Below are positions 26,518 through 35,492 of a stretch of DNA of 64,000 bases, piece after piece. Position 1 is the first letter of the stretch. Each line of letters starts with the position of its first letter. Origin of the DNA: Arthrobacter sp. ISL-65 (GTDB lineage: Bacteria > Actinomycetota > Actinomycetes > Actinomycetales > Micrococcaceae); assembly GCF_018613795.1 (NCBI RefSeq), contig NZ_JAGGPN010000019.1, positions 1 to 64,000 of the forward strand, given 5' to 3'. A program made the position numbers and the translations under genes. Below the pieces are notes generated by a model that searched no databases, had not been told where the DNA came from, and saw only the letters and a program-made list of their open reading frames with translations.

Positions 26518-27860
26518 CGGGCAGCCCCTGCGGGAGCGAGGGTTGCGCCCGTGACGGCGGCGCGGCTGCCCACTTCCTGCCAGCCGGAGCCTGCAGGGAA
26601 TTCCCAGCGGGCGCGGGAGGCAGTCAACATCTCGGCACCGGTCCCGGGAAGGACCGGTGCGGCGTAGCGCCCGTCGACGATCCGGACCGGCTCTGCGAAG
26701 TGCTCGTGCAGGTGGTCGACGTACTCGATCATGCGGCCTTCCTGGCTGCCGCTGACCACGGCGTAGTCAAAGAAGGAGAAATGCTGGACCAGCTCGCACA
26801 GGCCCACGCCGCCCGCGTGCGGGCAGACGGGGACGCCGAACTTGGCCGCAAGCAGGAGATTGGCGATGTTCTCGTTGACACCACCCACACGGGTGGAATC
26901 GAGCTGCAGGACGTCGATGGCGCCGGCCTGCAGCAGCTGCTTGAACACAATGCGGCTGGCCACGGCCTCACCCGTGGCCACCCGGACCGGCGCGACGCCC
27001 TTCCTGATGTCGGCGTGGCCCAGGATGTCATCCGTGCTGGTGGGCTCCTCGATCCAGTAGGGGTTGAATTCGGCAAGCTCATTGACCCAGTCGATCGCCT
27101 CGGAAACCTCCCAGCGCTGGTTGGCATCAATCGCGATCGGCAGGTCGCCGACTGCCTCGCGGGCAAGGGCCATTCGACGGCGGTCATCGTTGATGTCGCC
27201 GCCCACTTTGAGCTTGATCATGGAGAAGCCATCGGCGGCGGCCTCCTTGCTCAGCCGCACCAGCTTCTCGTCGCTGTAGCCGAGCCAGCCGGGCGAGGTG
27301 GTGTAGGCCGGGAACCCGTCCGCCTTGAGTGCGGCGATCCGGGCGGCCTTGCCCTCCTGTCCGGTTCGCAGGATCTCCAGCGCTTCCTCGGGGCTGAGGG
27401 CGTCGCGGATGTGGGTGAAGTCGACGACGCTCACCAGCTCTTCCGGGCTCATTTCGCTGAGCAGGAGCCACAGCGGCTTGTTCTCGCGGCGGGCCCGGAT
27501 GTCCCACAGGGCACTGACCAGGGCACCGCATGCCATCTGCGTCACGCCCTTCTCGGGTCCCAGCCAGCGCAGCTGGGAGTCGTGGATCAGGCGCTTCGAT
27601 GCGCCGCCCAAGTCGTAGATCAGTTCGTCGATGTCCCGGCCGACGAGGAGGCGGGCGTAGGCGTCGATGGCGGCGGTGAGGATCTCGTTGCCGCGGCCGC
27701 AGCTGAAGACGAAGCCGTGGCCTTCGTCGCCCCCGTCGGTGCGGATGACGACGTATGCGGCAGAGTAATCGGGGTCAACATTGACCGCGTCGGAGCCGTC
27801 AAGCTCCAGGGACGTGGGGAACCGGACGTCCTGCGTGCTGACGGAGGTGATGGAAGGCAT
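26514..27860 (-). CDS. Enolase-superfamily sugar-acid dehydratase (L-fuconate dehydratase family)
   Basis: Protein of 448 aa from the ATG at 27860; upstream extension to 28076 crosses an operator and is rejected. Enolase-superfamily residues: K216-x-K218 (IKLKVG), D245 (DANQRW), E271/E272 (IEEPTS), E298 (GEAV) and H348 (PHAGG), spaced as in characterised L-fuconate dehydratases. The family also acts on D-arabinonate, L-galactonate and related acids. Because the operon partner dehydratase and dehydrogenase fit pentonates, D-arabinonate is favoured over L-fuconate here (inference). It is the first gene of the operon, directly behind an operator at 27895-27928. Confidence 0.85.
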   Translation of the reverse strand: MPSITSVSTQDVRFPTSLELDGSDAVNVDPDYSAAYVVIRTDGGDEGHGFVFSCGRGNEILTAAIDAYARLLVGRDIDELIYDLGGASKRLIHDSQLRWLGPEKGVTQMACGALVSALWDIRARRENKPLWLLLSEMSPEELVSVVDFTHIRDALSPEEALEILRTGQEGKAARIAALKADGFPAYTTSPGWLGYSDEKLVRLSKEAAADGFSMIKLKVGGDINDDRRRMALAREAVGDLPIAIDANQRWEVSEAIDWVNELAEFNPYWIEEPTSTDDILGHADIRKGVAPVRVATGEAVASRIVFKQLLQAGAIDVLQLDSTRVGGVNENIANLLLAAKFGVPVCPHAGGVGLCELVQHFSFFDYAVVSGSQEGRMIEYVDHLHEHFAEPVRIVDGRYAAPVLPGTGAEMLTASRARWEFPAGSGWQEVGSRAAVTGATLAPAGAAR

Positions 27861-27894
27861 GGGCGCTTCTTTCAGGTCTGAGGGACGGGGATCG

Positions 27895-27928
27895 ATTCCT
27901 ATATGAATTTTGATAATCATATAGGAAT
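27895..27928. promoter_or_regulatory. Operator upstream of the dehydratase operon (GntR-type inverted repeat)
   Basis: ATTCCTATATGA (27895-27906) and TCATATAGGAAT (27917-27928) are a perfect 12-bp inverted repeat with a 10-bp spacer. It lies between the dehydratase start and the gntR gene. The same CTATATGA core is present twice upstream of the MFS gene, so the FadR-like regulator probably controls both sides. Confidence 0.65.
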
Positions 27929-27988
27929 GGTGATCCAGATCAACCCCCACTGCGCCTCGGAAATCCTGACACCCGCAATTCGGGCACG

Positions 27989-28016
27989 AAAAAGCCCCAG
28001 CCACAATGGCCAGGGC
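27989..28016 (-). terminator. Rho-independent terminator of the GntR-family gene
   Basis: On the minus strand GCCCTGGCCA and TGGCTGGGGC pair (ten pairs, two G-U) around a 3-nt loop, followed by TTTTT. It lies 29 bp after the regulator stop at 28045. Confidence 0.7.
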
Positions 28017-28044
28017 CCTCCCGCGCGCACCTGTGGCGGTCCGC

Positions 28045-28767
28045 CTATTTGATGATCCGCTTTCGGGGCGGGCCAACCTCCTCCAGCGGGGCCAGCTCGC
28101 CCTCGAAGGCCTGGGCGAACCTGTCGAAGGAGTTGCGGATGTGCCGGGTCATGGCCGCCTCCGCCCCCTCCGGATCACAGGCCTCGATCGCATCCGTGAC
28201 GGCGGAATGCTCCGCCACCGTGATGGCGCCATCCACGTCCGCCGGGTAAAGCCGGAAGGTATGGAGGTGGCAGTGGGTCTGCCCAAAGGCGTGCCGGACC
28301 ACGGAATTCCCCGAGGCGGCCAGGATGGTGTCATGAAAGCGCGTGTCGTGCGCCACGAGGTCCTGGCGGAGGTCCTTCGTGACCTTCATGGTCTTCCTGA
28401 AGCCGGTCAGCTCCTTCTCCAGGGCGGCCGCAGGGTTGGCCAGCCGGTCGACGGCGGCCGCCCTGGCAGCCCAGGGCTCCACGAGCAACCGGAACTCGAA
28501 CAGCGAGCGCAGCTCGACCAGATCCAGCAGCGGCGTGGTGCTGTATCCCCGACCGGGGCTGTAGACCACCAGGTTGTCGCCTTCCAAACGCTGGAGCACC
28601 TCGCGCACTGGCGTTTGGGAAACACCGAGGCTGCGCGAGACCGCGTCGATGTTGATTCGCGCACCAGGGGCCATCTCACCCTCGAGAATGGCCGCACGCA
28701 TGGACGCGTAGACGTCGCTGACAGCAGCCTTTCCGCGGGAAGTATCGGACGATTGACGTGGTGGCAC
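28045..28767 (-). CDS. GntR-family transcriptional regulator (FadR/FCD subfamily)
   Basis: Regulator of 240 aa. An N-terminal winged helix (about residues 20-80, with [23 protein letters not shown]) is followed by an FCD ligand-binding domain of helices (residues about 95-225) with [15 protein letters not shown] and [14 protein letters not shown] metal-ligand His residues. Such regulators respond to sugar acids or other carboxylates. It is transcribed towards the dehydratase operon and divergent from the MFS gene; repeats at both flanking promoters suggest it controls these genes and itself. Confidence 0.88.
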   Translation of the reverse strand: MPPRQSSDTSRGKAAVSDVYASMRAAILEGEMAPGARINIDAVSRSLGVSQTPVREVLQRLEGDNLVVYSPGRGYSTTPLLDLVELRSLFEFRLLVEPWAARAAAVDRLANPAAALEKELTGFRKTMKVTKDLRQDLVAHDTRFHDTILAASGNSVVRHAFGQTHCHLHTFRLYPADVDGAITVAEHSAVTDAIEACDPEGAEAAMTRHIRNSFDRFAQAFEGELAPLEEVGPPRKRIIK

Positions 28768-28876
28768 GCGGTTACCTCATGATTCTGGTCTGACTGGAGT
28801 CACTGGGGGAATCATAAGCCACGCGCTCCGACACCTCGGGGCAAACTTTTTTGGGCTCCCTCTTGATCCGCGCCAC

Positions 28877-28911
28877 ATCATCTATATGATTAACCAGATT
28901 CCTATATGATT
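28877..28911. promoter_or_regulatory. Tandem GntR operator half-sites in the gntR-MFS divergent promoter
   Basis: ATCAT-CTAT-ATGAT (28877-28890) is a small palindrome. CTATATGATT occurs at 28882-28891 and again at 28902-28911, 20 bp apart (about two helical turns) in direct orientation. The core matches the arms of the operator at 27895-27928. Confidence 0.5.
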
Positions 28912-28991
28912 TTGGCGCCGATCTCCTCGGCGTCTCCCCTCCCGCCGGTGCCCACAGCACCCGAAGCCATGTTCACGTCGAAGGAGACCGC

Positions 28992-30320
28992 ATGACTGCG
29001 CTCGGAAGCAAGACCGCCGCCACATCATCCGCCACGCCACCCCGCCTGATGACCCGAAAGCGCTGGGTGATCATCTGGCTCGCCTTTATCGGCCTCAGCA
29101 TCAACTACCTCGACCGCTCGAGCCTCAGTGTCGCCCTGCCGTTCATGGGCAAGGATTTTGAATTGACCGCCACCCAGCAGGGCCTGATTTTCGCTGCCTT
29201 CTTCTGGGCCTACGACTTCTGCCAGCTCGCAGCCGGCTGGTACGTGGACAAGGTGGGCCCGCGCCGGTCATTCACCCTGGCTGCACTCTGGTGGTCCGTC
29301 TTCACCATGGTCACCGCCGCTGCCTCCAGCTTTTGGTCCCTGTTCGCCGCCCGGTTCCTGCTGGGTGTGGGCGAAAGCCCGGCCCCGAGCACGGCCGCCA
29401 AGGTGGTGGCCACCTGGTTCCCGGTCCGGGAAAGGGCGTTCGCCACGAGCATCTGGGATTCGGGTTCCCGTGTGGGTGCGGTGATCGCGCTGCCAATTGT
29501 CACCCTCATCGTTGCCCTGACGTCCTGGCACGCGGTGTTCATCATCATCGGCGTCGCCGGCATCATCTGGGCCGCCGTCTGGTGGAAGGTGTACCGCAGT
29601 CCCCAGGAGCACGCCGGCGCGAACGCGGCCGAGGTGACCTACATTGAAGAAGGCGGTGCCCGCGGTGAGGGGAGTGACGATGCGAACGCAGCGAAGCTGC
29701 CGTGGCGTTCACTCTTCAAATACCGCACCATCCTCAGCATGATGTTCGGTTTCTTCTGCCTGAACAGCGCCATCTACTTCTTCATCACCTTCTTCCCGAG
29801 CTACCTCGTCAAGGAACGCGGCTTCGACCTCCTCAAGCTCGGCATGTTCGGCGCGATTCCCGGTATCTGCGCGGTCCTTTTCGGCTGGCTCGGCGGGTAC
29901 CTGGCTGACCGCGCCGTCCGGAACGGCATGTCTGTCACCAAGGTCCGCAAGACCGCCATTGCCGGCGGCCTGGCAGGCGGTTCCGTCATCATGTTCGCCG
30001 CGCTGGTTCCCGAAGCCTGGATGGCCCTCGCACTGTTGTCCGTGGCCTACTCGAGCCTCACGGTTGCCGCCACCGGCATCTGGTCGCTGCCAGCCGACGT
30101 AGCACCCAGCTCCCGCCACGTGGGTTCCATCGGCGGCCTGCAGAACTTCGCTTCCAACCTGGCGGGCATTTTCACCCCGATCCTGATCGGCGTGCTGGTG
30201 GACCAGACGGGGTCGTTCGTCGCGCCGCTCGCGGTGATCGGCGCGGTATCGCTGGTAGGCGCTGCCAACTACCTGTTCATCATGGGGAAAATTGAACCCC
30301 TAAAGGTCAAAGAGGCCTAA
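28992..30320 (+). CDS. MFS transporter, sugar-acid (ACS) type
   Basis: Carrier of 442 aa with twelve predicted helices. The ATG at 28992 follows AAGGAG at a suitable distance. ACS features: SINYLDRSSLSVA in helix 1, GLIFAAFFWAYDFCQL in helix 2, RFLLGVGESPAPSTAAKVVATWFP and the cytoplasmic loop with the acidic AEVTYIEEGG stretch. The family carries glucarate, galactonate, hexuronates and similar acids. Its divergent position from gntR and shared operator cores link it to the dehydratase operon, so it likely imports the sugar acid or its parent. Confidence 0.88.
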   Translation: MTALGSKTAATSSATPPRLMTRKRWVIIWLAFIGLSINYLDRSSLSVALPFMGKDFELTATQQGLIFAAFFWAYDFCQLAAGWYVDKVGPRRSFTLAALWWSVFTMVTAAASSFWSLFAARFLLGVGESPAPSTAAKVVATWFPVRERAFATSIWDSGSRVGAVIALPIVTLIVALTSWHAVFIIIGVAGIIWAAVWWKVYRSPQEHAGANAAEVTYIEEGGARGEGSDDANAAKLPWRSLFKYRTILSMMFGFFCLNSAIYFFITFFPSYLVKERGFDLLKLGMFGAIPGICAVLFGWLGGYLADRAVRNGMSVTKVRKTAIAGGLAGGSVIMFAALVPEAWMALALLSVAYSSLTVAATGIWSLPADVAPSSRHVGSIGGLQNFASNLAGIFTPILIGVLVDQTGSFVAPLAVIGAVSLVGAANYLFIMGKIEPLKVKEA

Positions 30321-30321
30321 A

Positions 30322-30363
30322 AACAGCAACGCGGGGTCATTGAAGTGACCCCGCGTTGCTGTT
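30322..30363. terminator. Strong bidirectional terminator
   Basis: AACAGCAACGCGGGGTCA (30322-30339) and TGACCCCGCGTTGCTGTT (30346-30363) form a perfect 18-bp stem with a 6-nt loop. It lies between the MFS stop and the convergent PPOX stop and would act on both. Confidence 0.75.
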
Positions 30364-30374
30364 GGTAGCGGGAG

Positions 30375-30857
30375 TTACAGCTCCACGGTGCCGCTCTCGC
30401 CCACGCTCATGCGGCTGTGGGTGACTTTCGACTTGACCCACTGCAGGACCGTCGCCGCGGTGCCGCCGGGGCTGGTCCAGTACTCAGCGGAGTCGGAGTC
30501 CACGCGCAGCAGGACCACCTCAGGGGTGTCCGGCCCGTCCGGGAACCAGGCCTCGACGGACTGGTTCCACAGTTCGCGGATCTTGGCCCGGTCGCGCACC
30601 ACTTCGGCGGTCCCGGCAACCGAGACCCACTCGGTCCGCTTGCCGAAGGACACGTTAATCCTGGCATCGGCAGTCACGTGGGCCACCTGGGAGGTTCCCT
30701 CCCCGGTGAAGAACCACATGTCGCCGTCGTCCTTCACGTTCTGGACGGCCAGCGGCCGGCTGACCAGGGCGCCTTCTTCATTGATGGTGGTGAACATTCC
30801 GATGTGGGAATCGTTGATGATGTCCGTGACCTTGCTTATGCTTTCCGTGCCCGTCAT
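30375..30857 (-). CDS. Pyridoxamine 5'-phosphate oxidase-like (general stress protein 26 family)
   Basis: Protein of 160 aa with a split-barrel flavin-binding fold: DIINDSHIGMFTTINEEGALVSRPL at the N-terminus and the DMWFFTGEGTSQVAHV strand. GAGGTG precedes the ATG at 30857. Such proteins bind FMN, F420 or haem; the ligand is not readable. It is convergent with the MFS gene and separate from the amine genes upstream. Confidence 0.84.
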   Translation of the reverse strand: MTGTESISKVTDIINDSHIGMFTTINEEGALVSRPLAVQNVKDDGDMWFFTGEGTSQVAHVTADARINVSFGKRTEWVSVAGTAEVVRDRAKIRELWNQSVEAWFPDGPDTPEVVLLRVDSDSAEYWTSPGGTAATVLQWVKSKVTHSRMSVGESGTVEL

Positions 30858-30946
30858 GCTGTCACCTCGTTCTGCTCGAGTTCGTTCTCTTAGACCGGGT
30901 CAATGCCCTACCAGCCACCCTATTGGTAAGTGTGCTTAGTTTCTAG

Positions 30947-32461
30947 TCAGAGCCCCCGCGCCAGCACCTTGCCCTTGAAGAACTCGGGCCGGATCCGGGC
31001 CATCACCAGCATCGCGACCACGCCGAGCAGGATGACGCCCATACCCAGGATGAACACCATGCCCACGCCGCCCACCGACGAGCCGGAACCGTACTCCGGG
31101 TCCATGGAGTCGTACGCCGTCTTGACGAACATCACCAGCAGGATCACGCCGCCCAGCAGCGGAGCCAGGAACTTGAAGAGGAAAGCCCGGGCGCTGCTGA
31201 ACGCCATCGCACGGAAGAACCAGACACACGCGAGCGCCGTGATCCCGTAGTAGAAGCAGATCATCATGCCCAGCGCCGTGATGGTGTCCCACAGCGCATT
31301 CTCGGACGTGGTCCGGGTGATGACGTAGAACGCCGCCGCGGCAACAGCCGCCGCAATCGTGGCGTAGCTCGGTGATTTGAAGGTGGGGCTGACCTTGCCG
31401 AACTTCCCGGGCAGGGCTTTGTAGTGGCCCATGGCCAGCAGCGTCCGGGCCGGGGAGACGAACGTTGACTGCAGCGACGCCGCGGAACTGCTCAGGATGG
31501 CTAGGGACATCAGGATGGCGAACGGCCCCATGACCGGCCCGGACAGGACCGCAAAGATGCTGGACTGGTTGTCCGGGTTGCCGGTGCCCAGGCCGGCCTC
31601 ACCCACGCCCGCGAAGGACAGGGTGGCCAGCGCGGCCGTCATGTAGATGGCCACGATGACGACGACGGTCACGGTCGCCGCCCGCCCGGGGGTCTTCTCC
31701 GGGTTCCGCGTCTCCTCGTTCATGGTCAGGGTCACATCCCAGCCCCAGTAGATGAAGATCGACAGTGACACCCCGGCCGCGAAGGCTGAGAAGGAGTCCA
31801 CGGCGAAGGGGTTGAACCAGTCCGGCGAGATGGCCGTGGCGTCGAAGGCGGTTCCGTTGGCCACGTGCACGAGCGCGGAGACGGCGAACCACCCCAGCAC
31901 CAGCAGCTGGAACCCCACCAGGACGTACTGGACGCCCTTGGTGGTTTCCATGCCGCGGTAGGAGATCCAGCACGCCGCCGCGATGAACACCAAGGTGGTG
32001 GCGATGTTCAGCGGCAGGTTCGTGGTCAGCTCAGCGATCCCGGGGTTACCGAGCAGTTGGGCGAGCATCAGGTAGAAGAAGTCAACGGCGACCGCCGCCA
32101 GGTTGGACAGCACAATGATGGTGGCGGCGATCAGCCCCCACCCTCCCATCCAGCCGACCCACGGGCCAAAGGCGCGCGTTGCCCACGTGAAGGAGGTTCC
32201 GGCGTCGGGCATTGCGTTGTTCAGCTCCCGGTAGCCCAGCGCCACCAGCAGCATGGGGACGAATCCCACCAGGAAGACCGCCGGCAGGTGCACGCCCACC
32301 TCGGACACGGTGGGGCCGAGGGCCGCGGTGAGCGTGTACGCCGGCGCGATGCAGGACACTCCGATCACCACGGCCCCGATCAGCCCGACGGATCCGGCCT
32401 TGAGGCCCTTGTCGCTCAGGCTTTTGTGCGTGTCCTGGCTAACGGCGGCTTCTGTACTCAT
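30947..32461 (-). CDS. APC-family amino acid/polyamine permease
   Basis: Permease of 504 aa from the ATG at 32461; AGAGGC lies 6 bases upstream, better placed than for an in-frame ATG at 32479. About 12 helices are predicted, with the APC signature GAVVIGVSCIAPAYTLTAALGP in helix 1 and YRELNNAMPDAGTSFTWATRAFGPWVGW. It is directly downstream (54 bp) of the flavin amine oxidase gene, so the pair probably imports and oxidises an amine such as putrescine. Substrate is inferred from context. Confidence 0.87.
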   Translation of the reverse strand: MSTEAAVSQDTHKSLSDKGLKAGSVGLIGAVVIGVSCIAPAYTLTAALGPTVSEVGVHLPAVFLVGFVPMLLVALGYRELNNAMPDAGTSFTWATRAFGPWVGWMGGWGLIAATIIVLSNLAAVAVDFFYLMLAQLLGNPGIAELTTNLPLNIATTLVFIAAACWISYRGMETTKGVQYVLVGFQLLVLGWFAVSALVHVANGTAFDATAISPDWFNPFAVDSFSAFAAGVSLSIFIYWGWDVTLTMNEETRNPEKTPGRAATVTVVVIVAIYMTAALATLSFAGVGEAGLGTGNPDNQSSIFAVLSGPVMGPFAILMSLAILSSSAASLQSTFVSPARTLLAMGHYKALPGKFGKVSPTFKSPSYATIAAAVAAAAFYVITRTTSENALWDTITALGMMICFYYGITALACVWFFRAMAFSSARAFLFKFLAPLLGGVILLVMFVKTAYDSMDPEYGSGSSVGGVGMVFILGMGVILLGVVAMLVMARIRPEFFKGKVLARGL

Positions 32462-32515
32462 GTGATTGCCTCTTGTCATTCATCGTCGAATGGGGATGGG
32501 AACCGCTGTGCCGGG

Positions 32516-33940
32516 TCAGCCGACGGCGGCCGTTGCGTTGGCCAGTTCAGGTGCACCGTGCGCTTCGGCTGACCGTGCAGCCTGTGTGATTCGGGCTGCG
32601 GTGGCCTGGCCCATGCGGACCGCCCCGTCCACGTGCTGGTAGCCTTCGGCGGCGAGGTCGGAGGAGCACCAGTAGATGGGGCCCACGGCTGCGTGCTGGT
32701 CCTTGCCGTAGCGGTGCAGGCCGCCGAGGTCGTAGCTGGCTGCGTAGGCGCCGCGCGTCCACTCCTCCGAGCCCCAGTCGGACTCAAAGTACACCTCGGG
32801 CTCGAGGGCCTTGTCCCCCAGGAAGCCGGCGATCGACTCCAGGACGGCGCGGCGGCGCTCGTCGGCACTCAGTTCGAAGACGGCGTCGGCCTTCTCGTCG
32901 GAGATGAAGCCCACGAGCGTTCCGCGGGTGTCGCCGTGGTTGGTGTTGTCGTAAACCTCCTGTACCAGCGAGCCCGCGCCGAACCCGGTGCCGGAAAGCC
33001 CGTCCTCGCGCCAGAACGGCGCGCTGTAGACGGCGTGCACCTTGATGACCAGGCCCAGGGACTGGTGCTGGTGCATCTGGTGCTGGCGGCGCGGCAGCGG
33101 AGGGTTGAAGGAGACGCGGGAGTAGAGGTTGGGCGGCACCGCCATGATCACGAAGCGCGCGTTCACCGTGGCCCGGTCAGAGACGGCGGTGACGCGGTGG
33201 CCGCTGCCGCCGTCGGCCTCCCAACGGATGGTGCGCACCGGGCTGTAAAGAACGACGTCGGTCCCCAGTTCCGCTGCCTGCAGCAGGGATACCTGCTGCA
33301 TCCCGCCGATAACCCGCTTGTCCAGGATGAAGTCCTCATCCGTGAGGTGGGTGAAGGAACCGGCGGAGGCGGCCATCAGGACGGCCTGCAGGGCGGAGAA
33401 CGCGTGGGCCGGCTTGGTGAGCATGCCGCCGGCGATGAAGAGCCCGATGTTGTTGCAGGCTTCCTCGTCCGGGGAGTTCTGGCGCAGCCAGTGGTGGAAG
33501 GAGATGGTGTCCAGCTCCCGCGCCTTGGGGTGCGCCCAGGGTTCCGTGGGGCCGATCTGGGCAGCCAGCTCGTCCAGCAGCGCGATGAGCTTGTCCATCT
33601 CGGCAGCCGTGGTGGCGCTGACCGGGAACATGTCGCCGGTGTACCGGACCGGCGTGCCGTCCGCCCCGATGTAGACGGACTCCCCTTCCCGGTAGCGGGA
33701 GTACGTTTTCAGGCCGAGTTCGTCCAGCAGGGCCAGCAGTGCGGTCTGGTCCGGAGATACCCACTGGCCGCCGATCTCGAGCATGGCCCCGTCCACGGTG
33801 TCGGTCCAGGTCCGGCCGCCCACGCGGTCACGGGCTTCCAGCACGGCGACGGACAGGCCCGCCTTTTTCAGTTCACGGGCGGCGGTGAGGCCGGAGGGGC
33901 CAGCGCCTACGATCACTACGTCGCGGTCAAGATTCAGCAT
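32516..33940 (-). CDS. Flavin-containing amine oxidase (putrescine/monoamine oxidase type)
   Basis: Protein of 474 aa with the FAD-binding GAGPSGLTAARELKKAG at 13-29, the GGRTW of the amine-oxidase family, the substrate-site strand, and the C-terminal FAD sequence GAYAASYDLGG...YHVDGAVRMGQ (broken here). No signal peptide is seen, so it is cytosolic. Actinobacterial members such as putrescine oxidase oxidise primary amines to aldehydes plus H2O2 and NH3. The permease follows, and a TetR gene diverges across an operator at 33981-34001. Confidence 0.87.
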   Translation of the reverse strand: MLNLDRDVVIVGAGPSGLTAARELKKAGLSVAVLEARDRVGGRTWTDTVDGAMLEIGGQWVSPDQTALLALLDELGLKTYSRYREGESVYIGADGTPVRYTGDMFPVSATTAAEMDKLIALLDELAAQIGPTEPWAHPKARELDTISFHHWLRQNSPDEEACNNIGLFIAGGMLTKPAHAFSALQAVLMAASAGSFTHLTDEDFILDKRVIGGMQQVSLLQAAELGTDVVLYSPVRTIRWEADGGSGHRVTAVSDRATVNARFVIMAVPPNLYSRVSFNPPLPRRQHQMHQHQSLGLVIKVHAVYSAPFWREDGLSGTGFGAGSLVQEVYDNTNHGDTRGTLVGFISDEKADAVFELSADERRRAVLESIAGFLGDKALEPEVYFESDWGSEEWTRGAYAASYDLGGLHRYGKDQHAAVGPIYWCSSDLAAEGYQHVDGAVRMGQATAARITQAARSAEAHGAPELANATAAVG

Positions 33941-33980
33941 GATGTCCTTTCTCTGTGGCCGCGTAAGTGATGCGAACCAC

Positions 33981-34001
33981 TAAATGAATGTCATTCATTT
34001 A
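33981..34001. promoter_or_regulatory. Palindromic TetR-type operator
   Basis: TAAATGAATG-T-CATTCATTTA is a perfect 10-bp inverted repeat around a single central base. It lies 40 bp upstream of the amine oxidase start and 83 bp upstream of the TetR-type gene, the expected place for an autoregulated divergent operator. Confidence 0.65.
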
Positions 34002-34084
34002 TAAGAACTATAGAGCCTTTGGCGAGGGAGCGGAAGGGGCTGATGGAATAATGCGAAGGACGTTCACCCGCAGAAAGGTCAGCC

Positions 34085-34777
34085 ATGCCGGCATCACCAG
34101 CCGTAGCAACAGCCGGTTCAGCCGCAGCCGGTCAGGGCAGCCGGCGCCGCGCCGGACGCCCTGTGGGAGGCGTGCTGGACAAGGCCGGCATCACGGAAGC
34201 CGCGCTGCGGCTGATCGAGAAGAAGGGTTACGACGGCCTGACCATGGCCGCACTGGCCCGCTCGCTGAACGTCGCGCCGTCGGCCCTTTACAACCATGTG
34301 AAATCCAAGCGGGACGTGCTCCTGCTGCTGGAGGACCATCTCGCCTCCCTCGTGGACGTCTCGGCGTTCGGTGCCGGCCCGTGGGAGGATGCCGTCCGGA
34401 CGTGGGCCTGGAGCTACCGCGACGTGTTCTCCCAGCACACCCCGCTGATTCCGGTCATTGCCGTGCTGCCCGTGACCGATGCTCCGCAGACCCTGGCCAT
34501 GTATGAAACGGTCAGCGGCGGCTTCCGCGACGCCGGTTTTCCCGAGGAGCGGATCGTCTCCTCCATCGTCGCGCTGGAATCCTTCATCTTCGGCTCGGCC
34601 TACGACGTCACGGCGCCGGCGGACATCTTTGATCCCGGCACCATGGCGGAGGCGACACCCAGTTTCACGGGTGCCGTCCGGAGCCTGGCCGAGCAGGGGC
34701 ATGAACGGCCGGCCGACGTCGCCTTCAGCCTTGGCCTTGAGGCACTGATCAGCGGGCTGGGCGGCCTGCGGGGCTGA
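34085..34777 (+). CDS. TetR/AcrR-family transcriptional regulator
   Basis: Regulator of 230 aa. After a Ala/Gly-rich N-terminus (residues 1-30, including RRRAGRPVGG) comes the HTH domain about residues 33-80 (ITEAALRLIEKKGYDGLTM, then NVAPSALYNHVKSKRDVL). The C-terminal domain is a TetR_C-like helical ligand pocket. AAAGG precedes the ATG at 34085. It is divergent from the amine oxidase/permease operon with a palindrome between them, so it probably represses it and senses an amine or aldehyde. Confidence 0.88.
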   Translation: MPASPAVATAGSAAAGQGSRRRAGRPVGGVLDKAGITEAALRLIEKKGYDGLTMAALARSLNVAPSALYNHVKSKRDVLLLLEDHLASLVDVSAFGAGPWEDAVRTWAWSYRDVFSQHTPLIPVIAVLPVTDAPQTLAMYETVSGGFRDAGFPEERIVSSIVALESFIFGSAYDVTAPADIFDPGTMAEATPSFTGAVRSLAEQGHERPADVAFSLGLEALISGLGGLRG

Positions 34778-34849
34778 TCCCATTTCTCACACCGTCCAAG
34801 GCGACTAAAATTCCTTAATACGCAACGTTGCGAGCTCAAGGACGGCGCC

Positions 34850-35434
34850 ATGACCGTAATCGACCCGGAATCGCTGTTCTTCGAGTACAAGCTCCGGTAC
34901 CGCGGCACGCCCGGACTGGAGCATGAGCCCTCGGACTATCCGCTGCGCTGGGAAGTCGCGGTGAGCTGTCCAAGTCCCACTCCCGGCGGTGACGAGGAGC
35001 GGCAGCTCGGGAGCGCCGTCGTCCAGGTTGTTCCCAAAGCCGGCATGATCAACCTCGTCCTCACCACCGGCAAAGCGGACCAGGAGATGGCCAAGGCCGT
35101 TGAAATGCTCACCATGGGCCGCCCGGACCTGATCAGGGAGTACCTGCAGGACGGCGGGGACCTGATGATCGTCTCCTCGCTCGAGATCTTCCCGGAGTAC
35201 CGCGGCGGGAGGACCGGCTACTCGGTGCTGAACGCCATCATCGAAACCGTGGGCCGGTCCGTGAGTCTGGTGGTGGTCCATGCCGCGCCGGCGGACGGCG
35301 GCGGGTCCCCGCCGGCCGACTCGCCGGCGCATGAGGAGGCCAAAGCGGCGCTGCGGGCGTACTGGAAGGACTTCGGGTTCGAGGACGCTACCGGCGACTA
35401 CCTCGTGTTCGTGCACAAGAAAATCCTGGGCTGA
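34850..35434 (+). CDS. GNAT-fold-like protein of unknown function
   Basis: Protein of 194 aa; AAGGA precedes the ATG at 34850. The central part resembles an acyltransferase fold: a strand ending MIVSSLEIFPEYRGGRTGYSVLNAI (acetyl-CoA binding motif-like, with R/G-rich loop) and the C-terminal AYWKDFGFEDATGDYLVFVHK. The N-terminal 100 residues are less typical. No specific substrate can be assigned. It stands alone between the TetR gene and the GGDEF/EAL gene. Confidence 0.65.
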   Translation: MTVIDPESLFFEYKLRYRGTPGLEHEPSDYPLRWEVAVSCPSPTPGGDEERQLGSAVVQVVPKAGMINLVLTTGKADQEMAKAVEMLTMGRPDLIREYLQDGGDLMIVSSLEIFPEYRGGRTGYSVLNAIIETVGRSVSLVVVHAAPADGGGSPPADSPAHEEAKAALRAYWKDFGFEDATGDYLVFVHKKILG

Positions 35435-35492
35435 CAACATGCGGGCTACGGCGCACGCACCACCGCACCGCACCAACGGCCGCCTGAGCGGG

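Noticed and set aside
27861..28076. Upstream extension of the FucD-type dehydratase to 28076
   Set aside because: It would cross the operator and the gntR terminator; the family start is at 27860.
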